Below are positions 1 through 7,902 of a stretch of 50,781 nucleotides of DNA, piece by piece (within the stretch, counting starts at the first letter, position 1; each line of letters begins with the position of its first letter). The notes beneath the pieces were generated by a model that did no database searches, was not told the origin of the DNA, and was given only the letters and a program-made list of their open reading frames with translations. This stretch comes from Nonomuraea sp. PA05 (lineage in GTDB: Bacteria; Actinomycetota; Actinomycetes; Streptosporangiales; Streptosporangiaceae): contig NZ_VSEY01000068.1 of NCBI RefSeq assembly GCF_008086045.1, positions 1 to 50,781 of the forward strand. The letters are read 5' to 3'. A program made the position numbers and the translations under genes.

Positions 1-315
1 GTCCTCTCCCGTTCTGGTGCCGGCCGGCGCGCGGGCTCCCTCCGCGCCTTCCGGGGTGGGGGTAAAGAACGTTTTCGTCGTGACAGGGCAGCCCACCACA
101 ACTTCCCTCTCGGGCGGGGGGGGGAGGCCCCCGGGGGGCCCCCCCCCGCCGGTGGCCGCCGGCTGCGGCTGCCCGGACGAGCACGCGCCCAGCAGCGCGC
201 TCGCCGCCGCCGAGGCGCTGGCCAGCCCCGCTCCGGTGAGCAGCCGCCGTCTGGCGAGGGGGGTGAGGCGGAGGGTGTCCAGCGCCTCTTCGACCTTGGG
301 GTGCATGTTGTTCAT
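1..315 (-). pseudogene. 5' end of a sugar ABC transporter substrate-binding lipoprotein, frame-damaged and cut by the window edge
   Basis: Read from an ATG at 315 (AGGGA seven bases upstream), the protein starts MNNMHPKVEEALDTLRLTPL and continues into a twin-arginine, lipobox-type signal (LARRRLLTGAG, then LLGACSSG with the lipidated Cys). This is the usual N-terminus of actinobacterial periplasmic sugar-binding proteins. After residue 60 the frame holds only poorly: VTTKTFFTPTPEGAEGA resembles the family's VTTNPFFTPTQYG segment, but the surrounding residues are garbled. The stretch at about 110-155 is a run of long G and C homopolymers, which suggests a sequencing or assembly error at a contig end rather than true decay. 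The rest of the gene lies outside the window. Family assignment rests on the signal peptide and one short motif. Confidence 0.5.
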
Positions 316-379
316 CGTGTGTCCCTGACGGAATGGATCCCCCGAGAGCCTTTGCCGCCAGTGTTCCCCTAGACGAAGG

Positions 380-2515
380 TCAAGTCAGCACCGCCTGCGC
401 GGCCACGAGCCCGGCGTACCGGCCGCCCGCCGCCATCAGCTCGTCGTGGGTGCCGCGCTGCACCACCCGGCCGTCGTCGATCACCAGGATCAGGTCGGCG
501 TCCCTGACCGTGCTCAGCCGGTGCGCGATCACGATCCTGGTCTGCGCGAGCGTGCCGAGACCCGCCTCGATGACGGCCTCGGTGGCGCTGTCCAGGTTGC
601 TGGTGGCCTCGTCGAGCAGAAGGATCTTCGGGCGCGGCAGCACGGCGCGGGCCAGGGCCAGCCGCTGCCGCTGGCCGCCCGACAGGCCGCCGCCGTCCGT
701 CAGGATCGTCTCGTACCCCATGGGCATGGCCGCGATCTCGTCGTGCAGCGCCGCGAGGCGGGCCGCCGCGACCACCCGCTCCATCGGGGCGCCCGGGTCG
801 TTCAGCGCGATGTTCTCCCTGATCGAGCCGTTGAACAGCGACGGGTCCTGGGTGACCACGCCGAACTGGCGGCGCAGCGTGCGCAGGTTCAGCTCGGCGG
901 CGGGGACGCCGTCGTACCTGATCTCGCCCTCGACCGGGTCGTGCAGCGCGAGCAGCAGCCTGGCGAGGGTGCTCTTGCCCGAGCCTGACGCGCCCACCAG
1001 CGCGACCTTCTGGCCGGGACGGACGGCGACGGAGACGTCCCGGACCGTCCACGGGCCGCGCGGGTCGTGGCGGAAGCCCACCCCGCGCAGCTCGACCGCG
1101 CCGCGCAGCCGCAGCACCTCGATGCCGTCGCTCGGCTCGGGCTCGGCGGCGAGGATGTCCGACAGCCGGTCGAAGTGCGCTCCGGCCTGCTGGAGGCTCT
1201 GCAACCCGGTCATCAGCGAGCCCAGCGGGGTCAGCGCGCCGAGCGCGACCGCGTTCAGCGCGATCAGCGTGCCGAGCGTGAGCTGCCCGTCCAGCACCCG
1301 CCAGGCGCCCAGCCACAGCAGGGCGAGCGGCGCCGTCACCCTGATCGCCGACAGCGCCGCCTCCAGCAGCCCCCTGGTCAGCCCGGCCCGCACGTCGGCG
1401 TCGAGCTGCCTGGCGAAGTGCGCGGACCACTGGTCCACGGCCCGCCGCTCGGCCCCCGACGCCTTCAGCGTCTCGATCCCGGTGATCGTCTGGATCAGGC
1501 TGTTCTGCGACGCCGACAGCGCGGCCAGCTCCTGGTGGGTGAGCGTGGCGATCCTGCGCGTCGTGGACAGCAGCAGCGCCGTCTGAAGGACGGCCACGCC
1601 GGTCAGCGCCAGCCCGAAGACCGGGTCCCAGAGGTAGACCAGCACCAGGTAGCCCAGGGCCAGCGGCCCGTCCAGCAGCGCGGCGACGACCTGACCGGTC
1701 AGGATGTCGCCCAGCGTGGACACGCCCGCCGCCCGCGTCACCAGGTCGCCCTTGGCCCGCTGGGTGAAGTACCGGTACGGCAGCGCCACCAGCCGCCCCA
1801 CCACGCTCTCCGTCAGCTCCTGGTCGGCCCTGGCCCGCACCGCCACCAGCAGCGCCGCCCGCAGGTACCCGATCACGAACTGCGCCGCCCCCGCCAGCCC
1901 GATCGCCAGCCCGAGCAGCGGCAGCACCTCCGCCGCCCGCGCCGGGACGATCGTGTCGACCAGCAGCCCGGAGAAGAGCGGCAGCGCCAGCCCGAGCAGT
2001 TGCAGCAGCAACGAGGCGGCCACGATCTGCGCCAGCAGCCCCCTGCGCCGCCGCAGCAGCGTGCGCGCGAACTCCCGCCGCCACGCCCCGGCCATCGACG
2101 ATGACCCCCGCCGGAACCCCTCACCCGGCTCGAACACCAGCAGCACGCCGGTGAACCCCGCCCCGAACTCCTCCGGCGTCAGCCGCCGCCGCCCGTGCCC
2201 GGGATCCACCAGGTCCACCCGGTCCGGCGACCAACGCTCCACCACCACGAAGTGCCTGAACTCCCAGTGCGCCACGGCCGGCAGCGGCACCCGCGCCAGG
2301 TCCTCCGGCGCCAGCGAGAAGGCCCGCGCCCGCAGCCCGTGCTCGCGCGCGCCGTCCACGATCGCCCTGGCGCTCAGCCCGTCCCTGCCGATCCCCAGCC
2401 GGCCGGCGACCTGGTGCAGCGTGGTGCGGTGACCGTGGTGGGCCAGCACCATCGTCAGGCAGGCCGCGCCGCACTCGGTGTCGGTGTTCTGCAGCACGAC
2501 GGGGACGCGCCGCAT
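380..2515 (-). CDS. Peptidase-containing ABC exporter (C39 peptidase - TM domain - ATPase)
   Basis: Of 711 residues, the usual length for bacteriocin or double-glycine leader exporters. Residues 1-130 are a C39 cysteine peptidase: QNTDTECGAACLTMV holds the catalytic Cys, AHWEFRHFVVVE the His and LVDPGHG the Asp. A six-helix exporter domain follows at about 160-440. The C-terminal ATPase has Walker A GASGSGKST, signature LSGGQRQRL and Walker B ILLLDEAT with an H-loop in IVIAHRLST. The family cleaves a leader after a Gly-Gly-type motif and exports the peptide across the membrane. I chose the ATG at 2515 because it begins the conserved peptidase sequence and overlaps the stop of the upstream small gene by one base (TGATG), which indicates translational coupling. 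No precursor peptide gene is visible nearby, so the cargo is unknown. Confidence 0.9.
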   Translation of the reverse strand: MRRVPVVLQNTDTECGAACLTMVLAHHGHRTTLHQVAGRLGIGRDGLSARAIVDGAREHGLRARAFSLAPEDLARVPLPAVAHWEFRHFVVVERWSPDRVDLVDPGHGRRRLTPEEFGAGFTGVLLVFEPGEGFRRGSSSMAGAWRREFARTLLRRRRGLLAQIVAASLLLQLLGLALPLFSGLLVDTIVPARAAEVLPLLGLAIGLAGAAQFVIGYLRAALLVAVRARADQELTESVVGRLVALPYRYFTQRAKGDLVTRAAGVSTLGDILTGQVVAALLDGPLALGYLVLVYLWDPVFGLALTGVAVLQTALLLSTTRRIATLTHQELAALSASQNSLIQTITGIETLKASGAERRAVDQWSAHFARQLDADVRAGLTRGLLEAALSAIRVTAPLALLWLGAWRVLDGQLTLGTLIALNAVALGALTPLGSLMTGLQSLQQAGAHFDRLSDILAAEPEPSDGIEVLRLRGAVELRGVGFRHDPRGPWTVRDVSVAVRPGQKVALVGASGSGKSTLARLLLALHDPVEGEIRYDGVPAAELNLRTLRRQFGVVTQDPSLFNGSIRENIALNDPGAPMERVVAAARLAALHDEIAAMPMGYETILTDGGGLSGGQRQRLALARAVLPRPKILLLDEATSNLDSATEAVIEAGLGTLAQTRIVIAHRLSTVRDADLILVIDDGRVVQRGTHDELMAAGGRYAGLVAAQAVLT

Positions 2516-2688
2516 CAGCGCACCAGCCCGAGCGCCAGCACGGTCACGCCGATCCCGGCCGTCACGACGATCGCCACCGCGATCCACAGGACGAGGAAGG
2601 ACGGCCCGCTGATCACCAGCGGCATCCGTGCGGGGGCGCGGCCCCGCGCCCGCTCGCGCAGGGCCTCCTCGCGGTAGATGAGCCTCAT
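2515..2688 (-). CDS. 57-residue single-TM protein resembling the N-terminus of an HlyD-type membrane fusion protein
   Basis: MRLIYREEALRERARGR is a basic cytoplasmic stretch with the F/Y-R-x-E-A-L start seen in HlyD-family adaptors. It is followed by one membrane helix (about residues 28-52, FLVLWIAVAIVVTAGIGVTV). The stop comes right after the helix, so no periplasmic hairpin or barrel exists. Its stop overlaps the start of the C39 exporter, so the pair is co-translated. It may be a genuine minimal partner of the exporter in a monoderm cell or a truncated adaptor. An ATG at 2688 is preferred over a TTG at 2697. Confidence 0.55.
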   Translation of the reverse strand: MRLIYREEALRERARGRAPARMPLVISGPSFLVLWIAVAIVVTAGIGVTVLALGLVR

Positions 2689-2743
2689 GGCCGCCAACCT
2701 AGGAGTGGGGGCTTGGAAGTCACTTGGGAGTCACCGGAACAGA

Positions 2744-2775
2744 TATACCCGACGGGTATACCCGATGTGTATAGT
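2744..2775. promoter_or_regulatory. Divergent promoter region with a TATACCC-GAC-GGGTATA palindrome upstream of the PadR gene
   Basis: A perfect 17-bp palindrome (7-bp arms around GAC) sits at 2744-2760. It is followed by an extended -10-like TGTGTATAGT ending at 2775, only eight bases before the PadR ATG at 2783, which implies a very short or absent leader. The site lies between the divergent exporter pair and the padR-ABC operon. PadR repressors commonly bind such palindromes in their own promoter, so autoregulation, and possibly control of the exporter, is an inference. Confidence 0.55.
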
Positions 2776-2782
2776 CAGCGAC

Positions 2783-3322
2783 ATGACCGTCTCCTACACG
2801 CTGCTGGGGCTCCTGGAAGAGGGCGACCGTCACGGCTACGACCTGAAGCAGGCCTACGACCGCCACTTCGGCGCGGCCAAGCCGATCAGGTTCGGGCAGG
2901 TCTACCGGACGCTGGCCCAGCTCGTCCGCGACGGCCGGGTGGAGGTCGCCGGCGTGGAGCCGGGGGCGGGCCCCGACCGCAAGCGCTACGCCATCACCCC
3001 GGAGGGAGTGACCGACTTGGACCGCTGGCTGGCCGAACCCGAGGACCCGCAACCCCAGCTCCAGGCGGTGCTGTTCACCAAGGTGACGCTGGCGCTGATG
3101 TCCGGCAGGCCCGCCGCAGAGTTCCTCGACGCCCAGCGGGCACGGCACCTGGCCGCGATGCGCGCGCTGACCGCGATGCGCCGCGAGGCGGTCTCGGCGC
3201 AGGACGCCCTGCTCGCCGACTATCAGCTCTTCCACGTCGAGGCGGATCTGCGCTGGATCGAACACGCGGCGGGCCGGCTGCCCGCCCTGGCCGAGGAGGT
3301 CGGTGATGCTGGAGGGTCGTGA
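2783..3322 (+). CDS. PadR family transcriptional regulator
   Basis: Of 179 residues. It starts MTVSYTLLGLLEEGDRHGYD, the hallmark winged-helix start of PadR proteins, followed by LKQAYDRHFG, GQVYRTLAQLVRDGRVEV and KRYAITPEG (wing). The C-terminal half is a Vir_act_alpha_C-type helical dimerisation domain (residues about 95-175). The chosen ATG at 2783 matches the start of the conserved domain. The 3' end overlaps the following ABC ATPase gene by about 20 bases, so regulator and transporter form one operon. PadR-ABC-permease operons in actinobacteria usually respond to a drug or peptide that the transporter handles. Confidence 0.9.
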   Translation: MTVSYTLLGLLEEGDRHGYDLKQAYDRHFGAAKPIRFGQVYRTLAQLVRDGRVEVAGVEPGAGPDRKRYAITPEGVTDLDRWLAEPEDPQPQLQAVLFTKVTLALMSGRPAAEFLDAQRARHLAAMRALTAMRREAVSAQDALLADYQLFHVEADLRWIEHAAGRLPALAEEVGDAGGS

Positions 3323-4010
3323 GCTGAGCAAGAGCTTCGGCCGTACGCGGGCGCTGCGGGGCGCGGACGTCCGTGTCGCGGACGGCGAGATCCTGGCCGT
3401 CATGGGGCCGAGCGGCTCAGGTAAGTCCACATTGCTGCACTGCCTGGGCGGCGTGCTGCGGCCCGACGCGGGCGAGGTGCGCTTCGGTGAGGTGCGGCCC
3501 GGCGCAGGTGAGGCGTCTGTCGGTGAGGTGCGGCTCGACCGGCTCAGCGATCGCGAGCTCAGCCGGCTGCGGCGCGGCACGTTCGGGTTCGTCTTCCAGT
3601 TCGGCCAGCTCGTGCCCGAACTGCCGCTGATCGAGAACATCGCGCTGCCGCTGCTGCTCGCGGGCCGCTCACGCAGGCCCGCGCTGGCCGAGGCGGCCGA
3701 CTGGGTGGCCAGGCTGGGCCTGGACGGCCTGTGGGACCGGCTGCCCGGCGAGCTGTCGGGCGGCCAGGCGCAGCTCGCCGCCGTGGCCCGCGCCCTCATC
3801 GCCGCCCCGCGCGTGGTCTTCGCCGACGAGCCGGCAGGCTCGCTCGACTCCGTGGCCGCCGACGAGGTGATGGAGCTGCTCGTGGACACCGTACGCGCGC
3901 AGGGCGCCTGCATGGTGCTCGTGACACACGAGCCGAGGGTGGCGGCCTTCGCCGACCGCACCGTGACCGTCAGGGACGGCCGCGTCGTCCAGCCGGTGGG
4001 CGCGCGATGA
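3303..4010 (+). CDS. ABC transporter ATP-binding protein (MacB/LolD-type)
   Basis: Of 235 residues with Walker A GPSGSGKST, Q-loop region FVFQFGQLVPELPLIENIALP, signature LSGGQAQLAAVARAL, Walker B VVFADEPAGSLD and H-loop VLVTHEPRV. The VPELPLIENIALP and DEPAGSLD signatures are typical of the MacB/FtsE-like class that pairs with FtsX-type permeases. A small insertion at about residues 58-75 (tandem GEVR repeats) is unusual. The gene starts inside padR with GTG (3303) or ATG (3306), and its stop overlaps the permease start by four bases (ATGA), so the three genes are co-translated. Confidence 0.9.
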   Translation: MMLEGRELSKSFGRTRALRGADVRVADGEILAVMGPSGSGKSTLLHCLGGVLRPDAGEVRFGEVRPGAGEASVGEVRLDRLSDRELSRLRRGTFGFVFQFGQLVPELPLIENIALPLLLAGRSRRPALAEAADWVARLGLDGLWDRLPGELSGGQAQLAAVARALIAAPRVVFADEPAGSLDSVAADEVMELLVDTVRAQGACMVLVTHEPRVAAFADRTVTVRDGRVVQPVGAR

Positions 4011-6139
4011 AGGCCGTCAGGTCGGCTGGCGGGTGCGGGGTGAGCGCCGTACGGCTGGGCCTGCGGCTGGCGCTGGCCGGTGGGCGGGAGAGCCTGGCAC
4101 GGCTGGGGCTGACCGCGTTCGGGGTCGGCGTCGGAGTCGTCCTGCTGCTGCTCTGCCTCACCGGGCAGTCCGCGCTGCAGGGGCGGGCGGACCGCGCGAC
4201 GTGGCGCGACTCGACGTCCGAGACCCCGCCGACCGCCCAGGACGCGGCGCTGTGGCTCGGGGTCAGCGACCACTACGCGGGCGAGCCGCTGTTCAGGCTG
4301 CACGTGGCCGCGCTCGGCCCGCGCCCGCCGGTGCCGCCAGGGCTCGACCGGCTCCCGTCCGACGGCGAGGTGGCCGTCTCCCCGGCGCTGCGGCGGCTGA
4401 TCGAGGCCATTCCGGCGGACCAGCTCGGGGACCGCTTCCCCGGCCGGATCGCCGCGACGGTCGGCCCCGCGGCGCTGACCCATCCCGACCAGTTGGTGGC
4501 CGTCGTCGGGCACAGCGTGCGGGAGTTGCGGGCGCACACGGGGGCACAGGAGGTGCGAGGCATCCAGACGGGCCCGCCCGGCGACCACTCCTACACCGTC
4601 GCGGCCAGGCTGCTGCTCGGCGTGGGGGCGCTGCTGCTGCTCGTGCCCGTCGTCGTGTTCATCGTCATGGTCACGAGGATCGCCGCCGTCCGCCGCGAGC
4701 AGCGCTTCGCCGCCATGCGGCTGGCAGGCGCCACCCGCGCGCAGACCGCGGTCATGGCGGCGGCGGAGACGGGGCTCGCCGCCGCCGCGGGGGCGCTGCT
4801 CGGCCTGCTCGGCTACCTCGCTGTCCGTCCGCTCGTGGCCGCGCACCTGACCCACGGCGGGGTGCGCTTCCTCGGCTCCGACGTCTCCGTGCCGGCCGGT
4901 GCCATGGCCGCGGTGCTGGCCGGGGTGCCGCTGCTGGCCGTGGCGACCACGGCCGTCTCGCTGCGCGGGCTCCGGGTGACGCCGCTCGGCATCGGGCCGG
5001 AGACCGTCCGCAGGAGGCCGCCCCGGGCGTGGCGGGTGCTGCCGCCGGCGGCCGGCGTTCTCGGGCTGTGCCTCGCCCCGTCCGTGCCGCCGCTGGCGGA
5101 CGAGGGGCTGTACCTCTGGTTCCTGCTGCCCGCCATGGTGGGCACGGTGGTCGCCGGGCCCTGGCTCTGCCTGGCGGCGGCCCGCGTCCTGGGCCGGCTC
5201 GGCCGCCGCTTCGCCACGCTGATGGCCGCGCGGCGCGTGGCCGGCGATCCTCGTGCCGCCTTCCGCGCGGTCAGCGGGGTGGTGCTCACCGTGTCCGCGG
5301 CGACGTTCGCGGCCGGGCTGGCGAGCGAGGAGCCCGGCGGGAACTTCCATGGCGAGCTGCGTCCCGGCGTGATCGAGGTCTACGTCGGTGAACAGCCCGC
5401 CGGCCGCCTCGCACCCCTGATGGGCCCGGGCACAGTGGTCGTCAGGGTCAGTGGGGGAGGCTCCGCGGTGTCCTGCGCCGACCTGGAGCTGGTGGTCAAC
5501 GCCTCCTGCCCGCTGCCCGCCACCGCGCGGGCGCGCGGCCTCGGCCGGTACGCCACGATCGGCGTCATGAGCGGGGAGCTCAGGGAGCCGGCCCCGGGGC
5601 ATGGGAGCTTGCCCGTGCGGGCACTGTACGTCAGGACCGACGGCAGCCTCGCCGCCGAGGAACGTGTCCGCACCAGGGCGGCGATCGTGCTGCCGCGTGC
5701 GATCGTCAACAGCCGGCGCGACACCGTGCTGCAGGAGACCAGGCTGCAGGACGAGCTGACCACGTACGCCCGGCTGGTGACCTGGTTCGTCATCCTGGTA
5801 GCGGGCTGCAGCCTGACGGTCGGCGCCGTGGCGGGGCTGATCGAGCGGCGCCGGTCGTTCGCGCTGCTGCGGGCGGCGGGCGCGCGGCTCGCGGAGCTGC
5901 GCCGGATCGTGCTGGTCGAGACGGCCGTTCCGCTGGTGCTCAGCATCCTGATGGGTGCCGCGCTGGGCTCGACGGCCTCGTACGCCGTCACCGCGGCGGC
6001 CGGGGACCCGTGGACGCCGCCCGGCCTCGCCCTCGCCACCGGGCTGGCTGGGAGCGCGCTGGCGGCGATGGCCATCACGATGGCGGCGCTTCCGCTGCTG
6101 AACGTCACGACGAGATACGACGCCGTGCGCTTCGAATGA
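4007..6139 (+). CDS. FtsX-like ABC permease
   Basis: Of 710 residues. It opens with a basic segment and a first helix (LTAFGVGVGVVLLLLCLTG), a large extracytoplasmic domain, then a three-helix FtsX module near residues 200-330 containing RREQRFAAMRLAGATRAQ. A second FtsX module at the C-terminus contains ERRRSFALLRAAGARLAELRR. These LxGA/LRAAGA motifs contact the ATPase. It is predicted to be the membrane partner of the preceding ATPase, either an exporter or a mechanotransmission transporter. I prefer the ATG at 4007, which overlaps the ATPase stop, over frames extending further upstream. Confidence 0.85.
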   Translation: MKAVRSAGGCGVSAVRLGLRLALAGGRESLARLGLTAFGVGVGVVLLLLCLTGQSALQGRADRATWRDSTSETPPTAQDAALWLGVSDHYAGEPLFRLHVAALGPRPPVPPGLDRLPSDGEVAVSPALRRLIEAIPADQLGDRFPGRIAATVGPAALTHPDQLVAVVGHSVRELRAHTGAQEVRGIQTGPPGDHSYTVAARLLLGVGALLLLVPVVVFIVMVTRIAAVRREQRFAAMRLAGATRAQTAVMAAAETGLAAAAGALLGLLGYLAVRPLVAAHLTHGGVRFLGSDVSVPAGAMAAVLAGVPLLAVATTAVSLRGLRVTPLGIGPETVRRRPPRAWRVLPPAAGVLGLCLAPSVPPLADEGLYLWFLLPAMVGTVVAGPWLCLAAARVLGRLGRRFATLMAARRVAGDPRAAFRAVSGVVLTVSAATFAAGLASEEPGGNFHGELRPGVIEVYVGEQPAGRLAPLMGPGTVVVRVSGGGSAVSCADLELVVNASCPLPATARARGLGRYATIGVMSGELREPAPGHGSLPVRALYVRTDGSLAAEERVRTRAAIVLPRAIVNSRRDTVLQETRLQDELTTYARLVTWFVILVAGCSLTVGAVAGLIERRRSFALLRAAGARLAELRRIVLVETAVPLVLSILMGAALGSTASYAVTAAAGDPWTPPGLALATGLAGSALAAMAITMAALPLLNVTTRYDAVRFE

Positions 6140-6161
6140 CCGCCCGGCTACCGTGGGCGCC

Positions 6162-6977
6162 ATGAGACGAGCCTTGGTGCTGGGCGGCGGAGGCGTCGCC
6201 GGGATCGCGTGGGAGACGGGCGTGCTGGCCGCGCTCGCGGGCGAAGGGGTGGACGTCACCACCGCCGACCGGATCGTCGGCACGTCGGCGGGCTCCACCG
6301 TGGCCGCCCAGGTCACCAGCGGGCTACCGCTGAAGGACCTGCTCGCCCGCCAGACCGATCCGGCGCTGCAGACGCCCGAGCTGGCGAGCGGGGTGTCGCT
6401 GGAAGAGCTGTGGATCGCGCTGCAGCTCATCGCCCAGGGCCCGCTCGACCCGGCAGGGCAGCGGCGCGAGATCGGCGCGCTCGCCCTGGCCGCCGACACG
6501 GTCGGCGAGGCCGAGCGGCGGGCCGTCATCGAGGCCCGGCTGCCCGTGCACTCGTGGCCCGAACGCGACCTGGTGATCGTGGCGGTGGACGCGCACACGG
6601 GGGAGGAGCGCCTGTTCGGGCCGGGCTCCGGCGTGAGCCTGGTGGACGCCGTGGCGGCGAGCTGCGCCGTGCCCGGGGTGTGGCCGTGCGTCAGCATCGG
6701 CGGGGCGCGGTACATGGACGGCGGCGTGCGGACGAGCACCAACGCCGACCTGGCGGCCGGGTTCGATCGGGTGCTGGTGCTCGCCCCCATGGCCGACCTG
6801 GGCGAGCCGTCATGGGGGCGGCTGGAGGGGACGGTCGAGGTGATCGAGCCGGACGAGGCCGCGCTGGCCGCGTTCGGCGCCGACCTGCTGTCGCCCGAGG
6901 TGCGCACGCCCAGCGCCGAAGCCGGCTACACCCAGGGCCGGGGGTTGGCGGCCAGGGTGGGCGCGATGTGGCGGTGA
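6162..6977 (+). CDS. Patatin-like phospholipase family protein
   Basis: Of 271 residues. The glycine-rich oxyanion loop is LVLGGGGVAGIAWETG, the nucleophile elbow is IVGTSAGST (G-x-S-x-G), and the catalytic Asp is in YMDGGVRTSTNAD (DGG). This is the complete Ser-Asp dyad set of patatin hydrolases, which cleave acyl chains from phospholipids. No signal peptide is visible, so it is probably cytoplasmic. It is separated by 22 bases from the permease and may be transcribed with it. The last codons lie in the first copy of a 35-bp tandem repeat. Confidence 0.88.
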   Translation: MRRALVLGGGGVAGIAWETGVLAALAGEGVDVTTADRIVGTSAGSTVAAQVTSGLPLKDLLARQTDPALQTPELASGVSLEELWIALQLIAQGPLDPAGQRREIGALALAADTVGEAERRAVIEARLPVHSWPERDLVIVAVDAHTGEERLFGPGSGVSLVDAVAASCAVPGVWPCVSIGGARYMDGGVRTSTNADLAAGFDRVLVLAPMADLGEPSWGRLEGTVEVIEPDEAALAAFGADLLSPEVRTPSAEAGYTQGRGLAARVGAMWR

Positions 6978-7043
6978 CGTCCACCGGACCTCGCGCCCGG
7001 ATGCGGCGGTGACGTCCACCGGACCTCGCGCCCGGATGCGGCG
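6974..7043. repeat. Two perfect 35-bp tandem copies at the end of the patatin gene
   Basis: The unit begins GTGACGTCCACCGGACCTCG and recurs exactly 35 bases later. The first copy contains the stop codon of the phospholipase gene. The repeat fills the gap to the convergent hydrolase gene. It is probably a recent slippage duplication. No hairpin typical of a terminator is evident in the unit. Confidence 0.85.
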
Positions 7044-7050
7044 GCGACCC

Positions 7051-7833
7051 CTACAACACCTTGCGCAGCACCTGCGCGAACTCCTCCGGGTGCGCCATGA
7101 ACCCCCCGTGATCCCCCGGAAACTCCACCGGCGTCGTCCCGATCCGCCCGGCCAGCTCCACCGACGTTCGGTACGTCACGAGCTGCCCCGACTCGGCCCC
7201 CACCCCCACCACGACCCTCCCGGCCCGCAAGGCGGCCACGTCCGGCACGTAGCGGGTGGTGCCGCGCAGCTCGTGCGCGAAGAACCGCGAGCTGTCGGCC
7301 ACCATCTGCTCCGACGGAGGCGGCCCGGAATCCTCGCCCTCCTCGAACCCCGCGTTCCCCATGAACTTCGCGAAGGCCGCCCACAGCCCGTCGCGGTGGA
7401 AGGTCTCGATCATGTCGTCCACCGCGGCGCGCTGCTCGCCGGCGTCCGGCAGCAGCTCCACGCACGGCGGCTCGTGCGCCACCAGCGTCCGCACCCGCCC
7501 GGGATGCCGCGCCACCAGCGCCAGCCCGGTCACCGCGCCGCCGCTGCTGCCGAACACGTCGGCCGACTCGGCCCCCAGGGCCTCGATGATGGCCGCCAGG
7601 TCGTCGGCCCGAAGCTCGGGCGTGGAGTCCTGCGTCGGGTCGTCCAGCACGCTGCCCGACATGCCGCGCGGGTCGTGCGTGACGACCGTGTGATCGGAGG
7701 CCAGCGCCTCGGCCAGCGGCGCGAAGTCCGCCGCCGCCATCGGCGCGCCGGTCACCACCAGTAGCGGCCCCGAGCCGCGTACCTCGTAACGCAGCCGCAC
7801 GTCCGGGCGGCGCAGGGTGTGAATGGCGGTCAT
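7051..7833 (-). CDS. Alpha/beta hydrolase
   Basis: Of 260 residues, starting MTAIHTLRRPDVRLRYEVRG. The oxyanion region is LLVVTGAPM, the strand-turn HDPRGMSGS is typical of haloperoxidase/esterase relatives, and the nucleophile elbow is VFGSSGGAV. The His is in FPGDHGGFM. The expected acid follows strand 6 or 7 in VVGVGAESGQL (Glu or a neighbouring Asp). Members hydrolyse small esters or act as haloperoxidases, and the substrate cannot be read from sequence. It is the third gene of a minus-strand operon with DUF2071 and a flavoprotein. The longer reading from 7899 lacks family similarity before this start. Confidence 0.85.
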   Translation of the reverse strand: MTAIHTLRRPDVRLRYEVRGSGPLLVVTGAPMAAADFAPLAEALASDHTVVTHDPRGMSGSVLDDPTQDSTPELRADDLAAIIEALGAESADVFGSSGGAVTGLALVARHPGRVRTLVAHEPPCVELLPDAGEQRAAVDDMIETFHRDGLWAAFAKFMGNAGFEEGEDSGPPPSEQMVADSSRFFAHELRGTTRYVPDVAALRAGRVVVGVGAESGQLVTYRTSVELAGRIGTTPVEFPGDHGGFMAHPEEFAQVLRKVL

Positions 7834-7902
7834 GGCGAGACCTTCCTTCCTTCGTTCAAAGCTGTCGAAGGTCAGACCCCGGCTGCCAACGGAACTCATC
7901 GC

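Noticed and set aside
2720..6907. A 1395-residue open frame on the minus strand
   Set aside because: It is the high-GC shadow of the padR, ATPase, permease and patatin genes on the plus strand. The protein is low-complexity and matches no family.
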